A stretch of 64,000 nt of DNA from Ligilactobacillus sp900765635. Lineage in GTDB: Bacteria > Bacillota > Bacilli > Lactobacillales > Lactobacillaceae. Position 1 is the first letter of the stretch, and every line of letters starts with the position of its first letter. The notes under the pieces are model-generated. The model searched no databases. It saw only the letters and a program-made list of their open reading frames with translations, and was not told the origin of the DNA. Of this stretch, positions 12,616 through 22,016 are shown one piece after another. The stretch is taken from positions 310,001 to 374,000 of the forward strand of contig NZ_CASCJC010000001.1 of NCBI RefSeq assembly GCF_949152225.1. The letters are read 5' to 3'. The translations under genes and the position numbers were made by a program.

Positions 12616-15600
12616 TTGGCAGGACACATAGTAAAATACGGTAAGCACCGTGAACGTAGAAGTTATTCTCGTATCAAAGAAGTTCTTGATCTGCCCAACT
12701 TGATTGAAATTCAAACAGACTCTTATAATTGGTTTTTAGATGAAGGTTTAAGAGAAATGTTTGAAGATATCATGCCAATTGAAGACTTTGCAGGCAACTT
12801 ATCTTTGGAATTTGTTGATTATAAATTACTTGAAGCTAAGTATTCGGTAGATGAAGCACGTGAACATGATGCTAACTATTCAGCACCATTACACGTAACA
12901 TTACGTTTAATCAATCATGAAACTGGAGAAATCAAGTCGCAAGATGTTTTCTTTGGTGATTTCCCATTAATGACACGTCAAGGTACTTTTATTATCAATG
13001 GTGCTGAACGTGTTATTGTTTCCCAGCTTGTTCGTTCACCAGGGGTTTATTTTAACTCTGAATTAGATAAGAACGGACGTGAAAACTACGGTACAACTGT
13101 GATTCCAAACCGTGGTGCATGGTTGGAATATGAAACAGATGCTAAAAATATTGCCTATGTACGTATTGATCGGACACGTAAGTTACCATTGACCGAATTG
13201 ATTCGTGCTTTGGGCTATGGTAGCGATAGTGAAATCATCGAAATGTTAGGTGAAACTGACTGCTTGATGAATACTTTAGAAAAAGATATCTATAAAAACA
13301 CAGATGACACACGTGTTGAAGAAGCATTAAAAGATATCTATGAACGTCTACGTCCAGGTGAACCAAAGACTGCTGAATCTTCAAGAAGTTTGTTAACAGC
13401 ACGCTTCTTTGATCCAAAACGTTATGATTTAGCACCAGTTGGCCGCTACAAAATTAACAAGAAACTTGATTTGAAGACACGTTTATTGAATACGCGTGTT
13501 GCTGAAACTTTAGCTGATCCAGATACAGGTGAAATTTTAGTTCAAAAAGATGAAGTTATCGATAAGCATGTAATGGAAAAATTAGCACCATACTTGAAAC
13601 GTGATGACTTCAAGACCGTAACTTTCCATCCAGCAGAAGATGGGGTAGTTACAGAACCGATGACAATTCAAATCATCAAAGTTTACTCTGAAAAAGATCC
13701 TGAAAAAGTAATCAACATGATTGGTAACGCTAATGTTGATATTAAATATAAACACATTACTCCAGCCGATATTATTGCATCTATTAACTACTTCTTAAAT
13801 CTTCAAGAAGGTTTTGGTAGCACAGATGATATCGATCACTTAGGAAATCGTCGTATTCGTTCCGTTGGTGAATTGTTGCAAAACCAATTCCGCATTGGTT
13901 TGACAAGAATGGAACGTGTCGTACGCGAAAGAATGTCAATTCAAGATACTATGACGGTGACACCACAACAATTGATTAATATTCGTCCTGTTGTAGCAGC
14001 TATTAAAGAATTTTTCGGTAGTTCCCAATTGTCCCAATTCATGGATCAAACCAATCCGTTAGGTGAATTAGGACATAAACGTCGTCTATCAGCCTTAGGG
14101 CCAGGTGGTTTAACGCGTGATCGTGCCGGTTACGAAGTTCGTGACGTTCATTACACACACTATGGTCGTATGTGTCCGATTGAAACACCTGAAGGTCCTA
14201 ACATCGGTTTGATTAATAATTTGGCTTCTTATGCACGCGTTAATAAATATGGTTTTGTTGAAACACCATATCGTCGTGTTTCTTGGGAAACGCACAAAGT
14301 TACCGATAAAATTGACTATTTGACGGCTGATGAAGAAGATAATTATGTTGTAGCGCAAGCTAATTCACCATTAAACGAAGACGGCTCATTCGTAGATGAA
14401 GTTGTTATGGCACGTCATCGTGATGACAATATCGAAGTTTCAATTGATAAAGTTGACTACATGGACGTGTCACCTAAACAAGTTGTTGCGGTTGCGACAG
14501 CATGTATTCCTTTCTTAGAAAACGACGACTCTAACCGTGCTTTGATGGGTGCTAACATGCAACGTCAGGCTGTGCCTTTGATTCAACCACATGCACCACT
14601 TGTTGGGACGGGGATTGAATACAAAGCTGCACACGACTCTGGGGTAGCTTTGATTGCAGATCATGATGGAATTGTTGAATATGTGGATGCACGTGAAGTC
14701 CGTGTTCGTCGTGAAGATGGTACATTAGATAAGTACAAATTAATGAAATTCCGTCGTTCAAACGGTGGTAAGAACTACAACCAAACACCGATTGTACGTG
14801 TTGGTGAAAGAGTTGAAGCAGATAGTGTCTTAGCCGATGGTCCATCCATGGAACAAGGTGAATTAGCCTTAGGTCAAAACCCATTGATTGCATTTATGAC
14901 TTGGGATGGTTATAACTTCGAAGATGCGATTGCTATTAATGAACGTTTAGTTAAAGAAGATGTCTATACTTCTATTCATATTGAAGAACATGAATCTGAA
15001 GCACGTGGTACTAAATTAGGACCTGAAGAAATCACACGTGAAATTCCAAATGTCGGTGAAGATGCATTGAAAGACTTAGATGAATTTGGGATTGTTCGTG
15101 TTGGGGCAGAAGTTAAAGACGGTGATATTTTAGTTGGTAAAGTTACTCCTAAAGGTGTAACTGAATTGACAGCAGAAGAACATTTATTACACGCAATCTT
15201 TGGTGAAAAAGCACGTGAAGTTCGTGATACATCATTGCGTGTACCACATGGTGGTGGCGGTATTGTTCAAGCTGTTAAGATTTACACACGTGAATCTGGC
15301 GATGAATTAGCACCAGGTGTTAACCCAATGGTGCGTGTTTATATCGCACAAAAACGTAAGTTGCAAGTTGGCGATAAGATGGCTGGACGTCATGGTAACA
15401 AGGGGACTGTTTCTGTTGTTATTCCAGAAGAAGATATGCCATTTATGCCAGATGGTACACCAATCGATATTATGCTTTCACCAATGGGTGTGCCTTCCCG
15501 TATGAACATTGGACAAGTTTTAGACTTGCATTTAGGGATGGCGGCACGCAAATTAGGTATCCATGTTGCATCGCCAGTTTTCGATGGTGCACGTGATGAA

Positions 15601-16188
15601 GATATCTGGGGTGCACTAAAAGAAGCTGGTTTACCAAGTGATGGTAAGACTGTGCTTTATGATGGTCGTACCGGTGAAGCCTTTGATAATCGTGTAGCTG
15701 TTGGTGTGATGTATTACATGAAACTCGCTCACATGGTTGATGATAAGATTCATGCTCGTTCAATTGGACCTTACTCCTTAGTTACTCAACAACCACTTGG
15801 TGGTAAGGCACAATTTGGGGGCCAACGTTTCGGGGAAATGGAAGTTTGGGCCTTGGAAGCTTATGGTGCTGCTTATACATTGCAAGAAATCTTAACCTAC
15901 AAGTCAGATGATGTTGTTGGACGTGTTAAGACTTATGAAGCAATTGTTAAGGGTGAACCAATTCCAAAACCAGGCGTACCAGAATCCTTCCGTGTGTTAG
16001 TCAAAGAATTACAAGCTTTAGGCTTAGATATGAAAGTTCTCGACAATGCTCATCAAGAAATCGAATTACGCGATATGGATGATGATGACGATGATACTAA
16101 AACTGTAAAAGATGTTGTTAAACAAGTCCAAGAAAGCCTAGAAGAAGCTAAAAAGACTACTACAACCGAAGAAACAACTGTAGAATAA
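12616..16188 (+). CDS. rpoB: RNA polymerase beta subunit
   Basis: Core RNA polymerase subunit of 1,190 residues. The start is the TTG at 12616 (protein start MAGHIVKYGKHR), because an in-frame GTG at 12607 lies inside the ribosome binding site GAGGTGA (12604-12610). The rifampicin-binding cluster SSQLSQFMDQTNPL followed by HKRRLSALGPGG looks unmutated at the usual resistance positions; the residue before that His is Gly, where E. coli has Thr525. The C-terminus ends in an acidic, Thr/Glu-rich tail with a DDDDDDT run. It forms an operon with rpoC, 50 bases downstream. Confidence 0.98.
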   Translation: MAGHIVKYGKHRERRSYSRIKEVLDLPNLIEIQTDSYNWFLDEGLREMFEDIMPIEDFAGNLSLEFVDYKLLEAKYSVDEAREHDANYSAPLHVTLRLINHETGEIKSQDVFFGDFPLMTRQGTFIINGAERVIVSQLVRSPGVYFNSELDKNGRENYGTTVIPNRGAWLEYETDAKNIAYVRIDRTRKLPLTELIRALGYGSDSEIIEMLGETDCLMNTLEKDIYKNTDDTRVEEALKDIYERLRPGEPKTAESSRSLLTARFFDPKRYDLAPVGRYKINKKLDLKTRLLNTRVAETLADPDTGEILVQKDEVIDKHVMEKLAPYLKRDDFKTVTFHPAEDGVVTEPMTIQIIKVYSEKDPEKVINMIGNANVDIKYKHITPADIIASINYFLNLQEGFGSTDDIDHLGNRRIRSVGELLQNQFRIGLTRMERVVRERMSIQDTMTVTPQQLINIRPVVAAIKEFFGSSQLSQFMDQTNPLGELGHKRRLSALGPGGLTRDRAGYEVRDVHYTHYGRMCPIETPEGPNIGLINNLASYARVNKYGFVETPYRRVSWETHKVTDKIDYLTADEEDNYVVAQANSPLNEDGSFVDEVVMARHRDDNIEVSIDKVDYMDVSPKQVVAVATACIPFLENDDSNRALMGANMQRQAVPLIQPHAPLVGTGIEYKAAHDSGVALIADHDGIVEYVDAREVRVRREDGTLDKYKLMKFRRSNGGKNYNQTPIVRVGERVEADSVLADGPSMEQGELALGQNPLIAFMTWDGYNFEDAIAINERLVKEDVYTSIHIEEHESEARGTKLGPEEITREIPNVGEDALKDLDEFGIVRVGAEVKDGDILVGKVTPKGVTELTAEEHLLHAIFGEKAREVRDTSLRVPHGGGGIVQAVKIYTRESGDELAPGVNPMVRVYIAQKRKLQVGDKMAGRHGNKGTVSVVIPEEDMPFMPDGTPIDIMLSPMGVPSRMNIGQVLDLHLGMAARKLGIHVASPVFDGARDEDIWGALKEAGLPSDGKTVLYDGRTGEAFDNRVAVGVMYYMKLAHMVDDKIHARSIGPYSLVTQQPLGGKAQFGGQRFGEMEVWALEAYGAAYTLQEILTYKSDDVVGRVKTYEAIVKGEPIPKPGVPESFRVLVKELQALGLDMKVLDNAHQEIELRDMDDDDDDTKTVKDVVKQVQESLEEAKKTTTTEETTVE

Positions 16189-16238
16189 GAAGAATTTAGA
16201 AACTAACGTCAAGAAATCTTATAAAGGAGGTCGGTCCT

Positions 16239-19200
16239 TTGATCGATGTCAATAAATTCGATAGTATGCAAATCGGTTTGGCTTCACCAGATAAGATAAG
16301 AAGTTGGTCTTATGGAGAAGTTAAAAAACCAGAAACTATTAACTATCGTACATTGAAACCAGAAAAAGACGGTTTGTTTGATGAACGCATTTTTGGTCCA
16401 ACTAAAGATTGGGAATGTGCCTGTGGTAAATATAAACGTATTCGTTATAAAGGAATCGTTTGTGATCGCTGTGGGGTTGAAGTGACTCGTGCTAAAGTTC
16501 GCCGTGAACGTATGGGACATATCGAATTAGCAGCACCTGTAACTCATATTTGGTATTTCAAAGGAATTCCAAGTCGAATGGGCCTAGTATTAGACATGAG
16601 TCCACGTGCCTTAGAAGAAATCATTTACTTTGCTTCATACGTTGTTACTGATCCAGGTGATACACCACTTGAAAAGAAACAATTGATGACAGAAGCTGAA
16701 TATCGTGACAAGCGTGCAGAATATGGACAAGGCTTCAAAGCTAGCATGGGTGCTGAAGCCATTAGAACTTTATTGCAAGATATTGATCTTGAAAAAGAAT
16801 GTGCTGAATTAAAAGAAGAATTAAAGGAAGCAACTGGTCAAAAAAGAACTAAAGCAGTTCGCCGTTTAGACATGTTAGAAGCCTTTTTATCTTCTGGTAA
16901 TGATCCAGCATGGATGGTAATGGAAACAATTCCTGTTATTCCACCAGATTTACGTCCAATGGTTCAATTAGAAGGTGGACGTTTTGCAACTTCTGACTTG
17001 AATGATTTGTATCGCCGTGTTATCAACCGTAACAATCGTTTACAACGTTTGTTAGAATTACATGCACCAGGTATCATCGTTCAAAACGAAAAGCGGATGT
17101 TGCAAGAAGCTGTTGATGCATTAATTGATAATGGACGTCGTGGTCGTCCGGTTACAGGACCGGGTAACCGTCCACTTAAGTCTTTATCACATATGCTTAA
17201 AGGTAAGCAAGGACGCTTCCGTCAAAACTTGTTAGGTAAGCGTGTTGACTATTCTGGTCGTTCGGTTATCGACGTTGGTCCTAAGCTTAAACTTAACCAA
17301 ATGGGTATTCCACATGAAATGGCACTTGAATTGTTCAAACCATTTATGATGAAAGAATTAGTTTCGCGTGAAATGGCATCAAACATCAAGAATGCTAAAC
17401 GCAAGATTGATCGTCGTGATGAAGATATTTGGGATGTTTTAGAAGATGTTATCAAAGAACACCCAGTATTATTAAACCGCGCCCCTACGTTACACCGTTT
17501 AGGGATTCAAGCATTTGAACCTAAACTAGTTAATGGTAAGGCTATGCGCTTGCATCCATTAGCATGTGAAGCTTATAACGCCGACTTTGACGGGGATCAA
17601 ATGGCTATTCACGTTCCTTTGTCAGCTGAAGCTCAAGCAGAAGCACGTTTATTGATGTTAGCAGCGCACCATATCTTAGCACCAAAAGATGGTAAGCCAA
17701 TTATCTCACCATCACAAGATATGACGATTGGTAATTACTATATTACTTTAGAAGAAGACGGACGCGAAGGCGAAGGTATGATCTTCAAAGACGTCAACGA
17801 AGTTCGAACAGCTTATCAAAATAACTATGTTCATTTGCATACACGTATTGGTTTACAAGCATCTTCATTGGCTGCTAAGGGAACACCATTTACTGATTGG
17901 CAAAAAGAACGTATCTTGGTAACGACTGCTGGTAAGGCAATCTTTAATGAAATCTTGCCACCAGATTTCCCATATTTAAATGAACCTACCCAAGAAAACT
18001 TGCAAGTCAAGACACCTGATAAATACTTCTTAGAACCAGGACAAGATATTCATGAATTCTTGGCAAATCAACCATTAGTTGGTCCATTTAAGTCAGGATT
18101 CTTATCCGATATCATTGCTCAAGTTTATAAAGACTACAAGGTGACTGAAACTGCTGAGTTATTGGATAGAATGAAAGATTTAGGTTACTATGAATCAACT
18201 AAGTCAGGTTTGACGGTGGGGATTGTCGATGTGACTGACTTGGAAGAAAAACCAGCCATCATCGAACAAGCGCATAAAGATGTTGCAACGGTTGCTAAGC
18301 AATTTAGACGTGGGTTAATCACAGAAGATGAACGTTATAACCGTGTAATTGCTATTTGGAATAAGGCTAAAGACGATATCCAAGGCAAATTGATTGAAAA
18401 GATGGATCCATCAAACCCAATTCAAATGATGAGTGATTCGGGTGCACGTGGGAACATCTCTAACTTTACACAGTTAGCCGGTATGCGTGGTTTGATGGCT
18501 GCGCCTAACGGTAAGACGATGGAATTACCAGTTATCTCAAACTTCCGTGAAGGTTTGTCTGTGATGGAAATGTTTATTTCCTCACACGGTGCTCGTAAAG
18601 GGATGACCGATACGGCCTTGAAGACAGCTAACTCTGGTTACTTGACTCGTCGTTTGGTTGACGTTGCACAAGATGTAATCATTCGTGAAGTTGATTGTGG
18701 AACCGATCGTGGTTTAGATGTAACTGCAATTCGTGAAGGCAATGAAATGATTGAACCATTGTATGATCGTATTTTAGGACGTTATACGATGAAATCAGTT
18801 GTTGATCCAAACACTGGTGAAGTAATCGTACCTGCAAATACTTTGATGGATGAAGAAATGGCTCAAAAAGTAATCGATGCAGGCGTTGAAATGGTAACCA
18901 TTAGAACAGCATTTACATGTAATACACGTCATGGTGTTTGTGAACGTTGTTATGGTCGAAACCTTGCAACTGGTGATGATGTTGAAGTCGGTGAAGCAGT
19001 CGGAACCGTGGCTGCTCAATCTATCGGTGAACCTGGTACTCAATTGACGATGCGTACCTTCCATACCGGTGGGGTTGCTGGTGGAGATATCACGCAAGGT
19101 CTTCCTCGTGTGCAAGAGTTATTTGAAGCACGTAATCCAAAAGGTCATGCAGATATCAGTGAAGTAACTGGGACTGTTGTTTCGGTAGAAGAAAACTCAG

Positions 19201-19898
19201 CTGAACGAGTTAAACGTATCAAGATCCAAGGTGAAATCGAAGAAAAGACTTACGATTTACCATTTACAGCTGTGTTGAAGGTTAAAGAAGGCGATCAAAT
19301 TCATCGTGGTGAAGCCTTGACAGTTGGTTCAATCGATCCAAAAGAATTAATTAAGGTACGTGATGTACTTTCAACAGAAACTTATATTTTGGCTGAAGTT
19401 CAAAAAGTTTATCGTATGCAAGGGGTAGATATCTCTGATAAGCATATTGAAATTATGACACGTCAAATGTTACAAAAAGTGCGGATCATGGATCCAGGTG
19501 ATACTTCGATGTTGCCAGGTACATTGATGGATATTAGCGAATTTACAGATCGCAACAAAGATACCTTAATTAGTGGTGGTATTCCTGCGACAGCACGTCC
19601 TGTTTTACTTGGAATCACCAAGGCTGCTTTGGAAACAAACAGTTTCTTATCAGCTGCTTCCTTCCAAGAAACAACACGTGTCTTAACTGATGCTGCTATT
19701 CGTGGTAAGAATGATCCATTAGTTGGCTTGAAGGAAAATGTTATTATCGGTAAGATTATTCCAGCCGGTACTGGTATGAAGAAATATCGTGATATTGTAC
19801 CAGAAACAATTGGACATTCCGCTAATAGTGTTCGTTCAACTGAAGATGTAGCTAAAGATTTTGATCCAAACACTAAATATACAGTAGAAGATAAATAA
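16239..19898 (+). CDS. rpoC: RNA polymerase beta' subunit
   Basis: The 1,219-residue catalytic subunit. Residues 58-80 hold the N-terminal zinc ribbon (ECACGKY...CDRCGVE). The Mg-binding active site NADFDGDQMAIH is at about residue 447, and a second cysteine cluster, CNTRHGVCERCYG, lies at about 895. The bridge/trigger-helix region includes GEPGTQLTMRTFHTGG. TTG start at 16239 behind AAAGGAGG (16223-16230). Co-transcribed with rpoB and ended by a symmetrical terminator shared with the convergent prepilin peptidase gene. Confidence 0.98.
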   Translation: MIDVNKFDSMQIGLASPDKIRSWSYGEVKKPETINYRTLKPEKDGLFDERIFGPTKDWECACGKYKRIRYKGIVCDRCGVEVTRAKVRRERMGHIELAAPVTHIWYFKGIPSRMGLVLDMSPRALEEIIYFASYVVTDPGDTPLEKKQLMTEAEYRDKRAEYGQGFKASMGAEAIRTLLQDIDLEKECAELKEELKEATGQKRTKAVRRLDMLEAFLSSGNDPAWMVMETIPVIPPDLRPMVQLEGGRFATSDLNDLYRRVINRNNRLQRLLELHAPGIIVQNEKRMLQEAVDALIDNGRRGRPVTGPGNRPLKSLSHMLKGKQGRFRQNLLGKRVDYSGRSVIDVGPKLKLNQMGIPHEMALELFKPFMMKELVSREMASNIKNAKRKIDRRDEDIWDVLEDVIKEHPVLLNRAPTLHRLGIQAFEPKLVNGKAMRLHPLACEAYNADFDGDQMAIHVPLSAEAQAEARLLMLAAHHILAPKDGKPIISPSQDMTIGNYYITLEEDGREGEGMIFKDVNEVRTAYQNNYVHLHTRIGLQASSLAAKGTPFTDWQKERILVTTAGKAIFNEILPPDFPYLNEPTQENLQVKTPDKYFLEPGQDIHEFLANQPLVGPFKSGFLSDIIAQVYKDYKVTETAELLDRMKDLGYYESTKSGLTVGIVDVTDLEEKPAIIEQAHKDVATVAKQFRRGLITEDERYNRVIAIWNKAKDDIQGKLIEKMDPSNPIQMMSDSGARGNISNFTQLAGMRGLMAAPNGKTMELPVISNFREGLSVMEMFISSHGARKGMTDTALKTANSGYLTRRLVDVAQDVIIREVDCGTDRGLDVTAIREGNEMIEPLYDRILGRYTMKSVVDPNTGEVIVPANTLMDEEMAQKVIDAGVEMVTIRTAFTCNTRHGVCERCYGRNLATGDDVEVGEAVGTVAAQSIGEPGTQLTMRTFHTGGVAGGDITQGLPRVQELFEARNPKGHADISEVTGTVVSVEENSAERVKRIKIQGEIEEKTYDLPFTAVLKVKEGDQIHRGEALTVGSIDPKELIKVRDVLSTETYILAEVQKVYRMQGVDISDKHIEIMTRQMLQKVRIMDPGDTSMLPGTLMDISEFTDRNKDTLISGGIPATARPVLLGITKAALETNSFLSAASFQETTRVLTDAAIRGKNDPLVGLKENVIIGKIIPAGTGMKKYRDIVPETIGHSANSVRSTEDVAKDFDPNTKYTVEDK

Positions 19899-19938
19899 CA
19901 CAAAAAAGCCTAGGTTTTAACCTAGGCTTTTTTGTGTT
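19897..19938. terminator. Bidirectional terminator between rpoC and prepilin peptidase gene
   Basis: A near-perfect palindrome with arms AACACAAAAAAGCCTAGG and CCTAGGCTTTTTTGTGTT around a TTTTAA loop. A/T runs on both sides let it serve both convergent genes; it overlaps the stop codons of both. Confidence 0.92.
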
Positions 19939-20632
19939 AACTAAAACGTAAGTAAAACAAAAGCAATAATAAGGCGCTACTTAAAAATGGAATAAAAGCA
20001 ATTTGGTGTTTGTGTTGCCAAAAGCAATAGCACACGGCTAAAATACAAGCTAATAATAACAAGTAAATAGTATAAAAAAAGCCAAGTAAGCAAGCGATAA
20101 TTAAGATAAAAAAGACATCTGCACTTCCAAGTTTGCCTAAGTAACTCAAAGAGCCTAATAAAACAATTAAGATTAATAGTAAGGACCATTGCGTCTGTAA
20201 GCTAAAATAACAATATTTGATACCACAAAGCAAAATAAAGCAGCCACCAAAATACAATAGCTCACTAGCAACGGTTTGAGTATAGTAATCTTGCAAACTC
20301 AAACACAAGCACCAAAAAAATAAAGCTAATAATAAAGGCCAATGAATGTAAGCTAGTTGATTTCCTAAAAACGCAAGTGTTAGTCCGCAAAATAATTCCC
20401 AAAAAGTGCTTAGCTTAGAAATTTTAGCGTGACAAAAATGACAATGTCCCCTCTGTAATAAATAACCTAGTATCGGAATGAGTTGCCAAAAGGTTAAACG
20501 ATGATGACAATTATCACAATAAGAAGGGGGATTTAAAATAGAAGTATTGGTAGCATAGCGCTTAGCAAAACAACAAGCAAACGAAGCAAGACAGCTACCA
20601 TATAAGAATAAAAAACAACTTTTGATCAACAT
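19937..20632 (-). CDS. comC: Type IV prepilin peptidase (A24 family, ComC/PilD-like)
   Basis: A 231-residue polytopic membrane aspartic protease that would cleave and N-methylate type IV prepilin-like proteins such as the ComG pseudopilins. The N-terminal segment carries two CxxC pairs, CDNCHHRL and CHFCHAK (about residues 39 and 64), typical of the DiS_P_DiS domain. The peptidase domain has conserved Asp residues in LQDYY (about 112) and GSADVF (about 168). The start is the ATG at 20632 behind AGAGGTGA; an ATG six codons upstream overlaps that site. It is a lone reverse-strand gene between rpoC and rpsL. Confidence 0.85.
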   Translation of the reverse strand: MLIKSCFLFLYGSCLASFACCFAKRYATNTSILNPPSYCDNCHHRLTFWQLIPILGYLLQRGHCHFCHAKISKLSTFWELFCGLTLAFLGNQLAYIHWPLLLALFFWCLCLSLQDYYTQTVASELLYFGGCFILLCGIKYCYFSLQTQWSLLLILIVLLGSLSYLGKLGSADVFFILIIACLLGFFYTIYLLLLACILAVCYCFWQHKHQIAFIPFLSSALLLLLFYLRFS

Positions 20633-20686
20633 AAAATCACCTCTAGACATAAGTACGAAAAAAATGAAATAATTTTTGAAAAGTGT

Positions 20687-20890
20687 TTGACATTTAAGGT
20701 TAAAACATGTTACTCTGTTTAAGGTGCTTTATGTGAACAGTTCTCTTGAAAAATTCAAGATCGTGCTGGCTGTGAGCAGGTTAGCACACGTAAAACGTAC
20801 ATTGGGACGTTATTTTTTTAAACGAAAAAATGAAACTCCTGGATGTGTGTACTTAAAAACATTATGAAATAAGGAAGGAGGAAGCTTTAG
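20687..20890 (+). promoter_or_regulatory. rpsL operon promoter and structured leader
   Basis: TTGACA (20687-20692) is followed after 18 bases by an extended -10, TGTTACTCT (20708-20716). The leader of about 170 bases has a hairpin with ends GTGCT/AGCAC (20763-20787) and a terminator-like hairpin AACGT/ACGTT followed by TTTTTTT (about 20797-20820), upstream of the RBS AAGGAGGA. The latter could act as an attenuator. No named leader family is recognised. Confidence 0.65.
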
Positions 20891-21304
20891 ATGCCTACAA
20901 TTAACCAATTAGTTCGTAAAGGTCGTAAATCTAAAGGTTCAAAATCTAATTCCCCAGCTTTAAACTTTGGGTATAACAGTTACAAGAAAGTTCAAACAAA
21001 CAACGCTGCACCTCAAAAACGTGGGGTTGCTACTCGTGTTGGTACAATGACACCTAAGAAACCTAACTCCGCTTTGCGTAAGTATGCTCGTGTTCGTTTG
21101 TCCAACTTGATCGAAGTTACAGCTTACATTCCTGGTATCGGTCATAACTTACAAGAACATAGCGTTGTTCTTATCCGTGGTGGTCGTGTAAAAGACTTAC
21201 CTGGGGTTCGTTACCATATCATTCGTGGTGCTTTGGATACAGCCGGTGTTGATGGTCGTTTACAAAGTCGTTCCAAGTATGGTGCTAAGAAGCCTAAGAA
21301 ATAA
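20891..21304 (+). CDS. rpsL: 30S ribosomal protein S12
   Basis: A 137-residue S12 protein at the decoding centre. The motifs TPKKPNSALRKYARVRL and RGGRVKDLPGVRYH contain both lysines commonly changed in streptomycin resistance, and both are wild type. RBS AAGGAGGAAG precedes the ATG. First gene of rpsL-rpsG-fusA; highly expressed codon use with an even spread of GGT/CGT/GTT codons, as in the other ribosomal genes here. Confidence 0.98.
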   Translation: MPTINQLVRKGRKSKGSKSNSPALNFGYNSYKKVQTNNAAPQKRGVATRVGTMTPKKPNSALRKYARVRLSNLIEVTAYIPGIGHNLQEHSVVLIRGGRVKDLPGVRYHIIRGALDTAGVDGRLQSRSKYGAKKPKK

Positions 21305-21365
21305 TTAGACAAAAATAACACTAAATAAATGAGAAAGTAACAAGTATTTGAGGAGGTCATTTTAG

Positions 21366-21836
21366 ATGCCAAGAAAAGGTGCCGTTGCAAAACGTGAAGT
21401 ACTTCCAGATCCAATTTATAACTCAAAATTGGTTACTCGCTTAATCAACCGTTTAATGTTAGATGGTAAGCGTGGGACAGCTTCAAAAATTTTATACGAT
21501 GCATTTGATATTATTAAGGAAAAAACAGGTAATGATCCATTAGAAGTGTTTGAAGAAGCAATGAAAAACATCATGCCTGTACTTGAAGTTAAGGCTCGCC
21601 GTGTTGGTGGTTCTAACTACCAAGTGCCTATCGAAGTTCGTCCAGAACGTCGTACAACATTAGGTTTACGTTGGTTAGTTAACTACTCACGTTTACGTGG
21701 TGAACACACAATGTCCGAACGTTTAGCTAAAGAAATCATGGATGCAGCTAACAATACAGGGGCATCTGTGAAGAAACGTGAAGATACACACAAGATGGCT
21801 GACGCCAACCGTGCATTTGCACATTATCGTTGGTAA
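21366..21836 (+). CDS. rpsG: 30S ribosomal protein S7
   Basis: A 156-residue S7, the 16S 3'-domain assembly protein. The N-terminus MPRKGAVAKREVLPDP and the C-terminus ANRAFAHYRW are canonical. RBS GAGGAGGTC lies 10 bases upstream of the ATG. It follows rpsL after 61 bases. In E. coli S7 is the autoregulator of this operon; whether this holds here is unknown. Confidence 0.98.
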   Translation: MPRKGAVAKREVLPDPIYNSKLVTRLINRLMLDGKRGTASKILYDAFDIIKEKTGNDPLEVFEEAMKNIMPVLEVKARRVGGSNYQVPIEVRPERRTTLGLRWLVNYSRLRGEHTMSERLAKEIMDAANNTGASVKKREDTHKMADANRAFAHYRW

Positions 21837-22016
21837 TTTGTTAAAAGATGGCTGTTATATGGTTGCAATAATCCTATAATGGTCATTTTTTTGAATAAAG
21901 CCAAAAGAAAAGGTGCTATTTTTTAGCGCAACTCTGTAATATAATAAAAGTGAACGGTTTATAACCGGGTCGCTTATCAATATAGGTATTTAAAATTGGA
22001 AGGAGAGAAATTCTCA
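21837..22016 (+). promoter_or_regulatory. rpsG-fusA intergenic region with probable fusA promoter
   Basis: The 180-base gap contains TATAAT at 21940-21945 within CTGTAATATAATAAAAG, with only a weak -35 upstream. This suggests an additional fusA promoter within the operon. The RBS GGAAGGAG (21998-22005) decides the fusA start. Confidence 0.4.
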
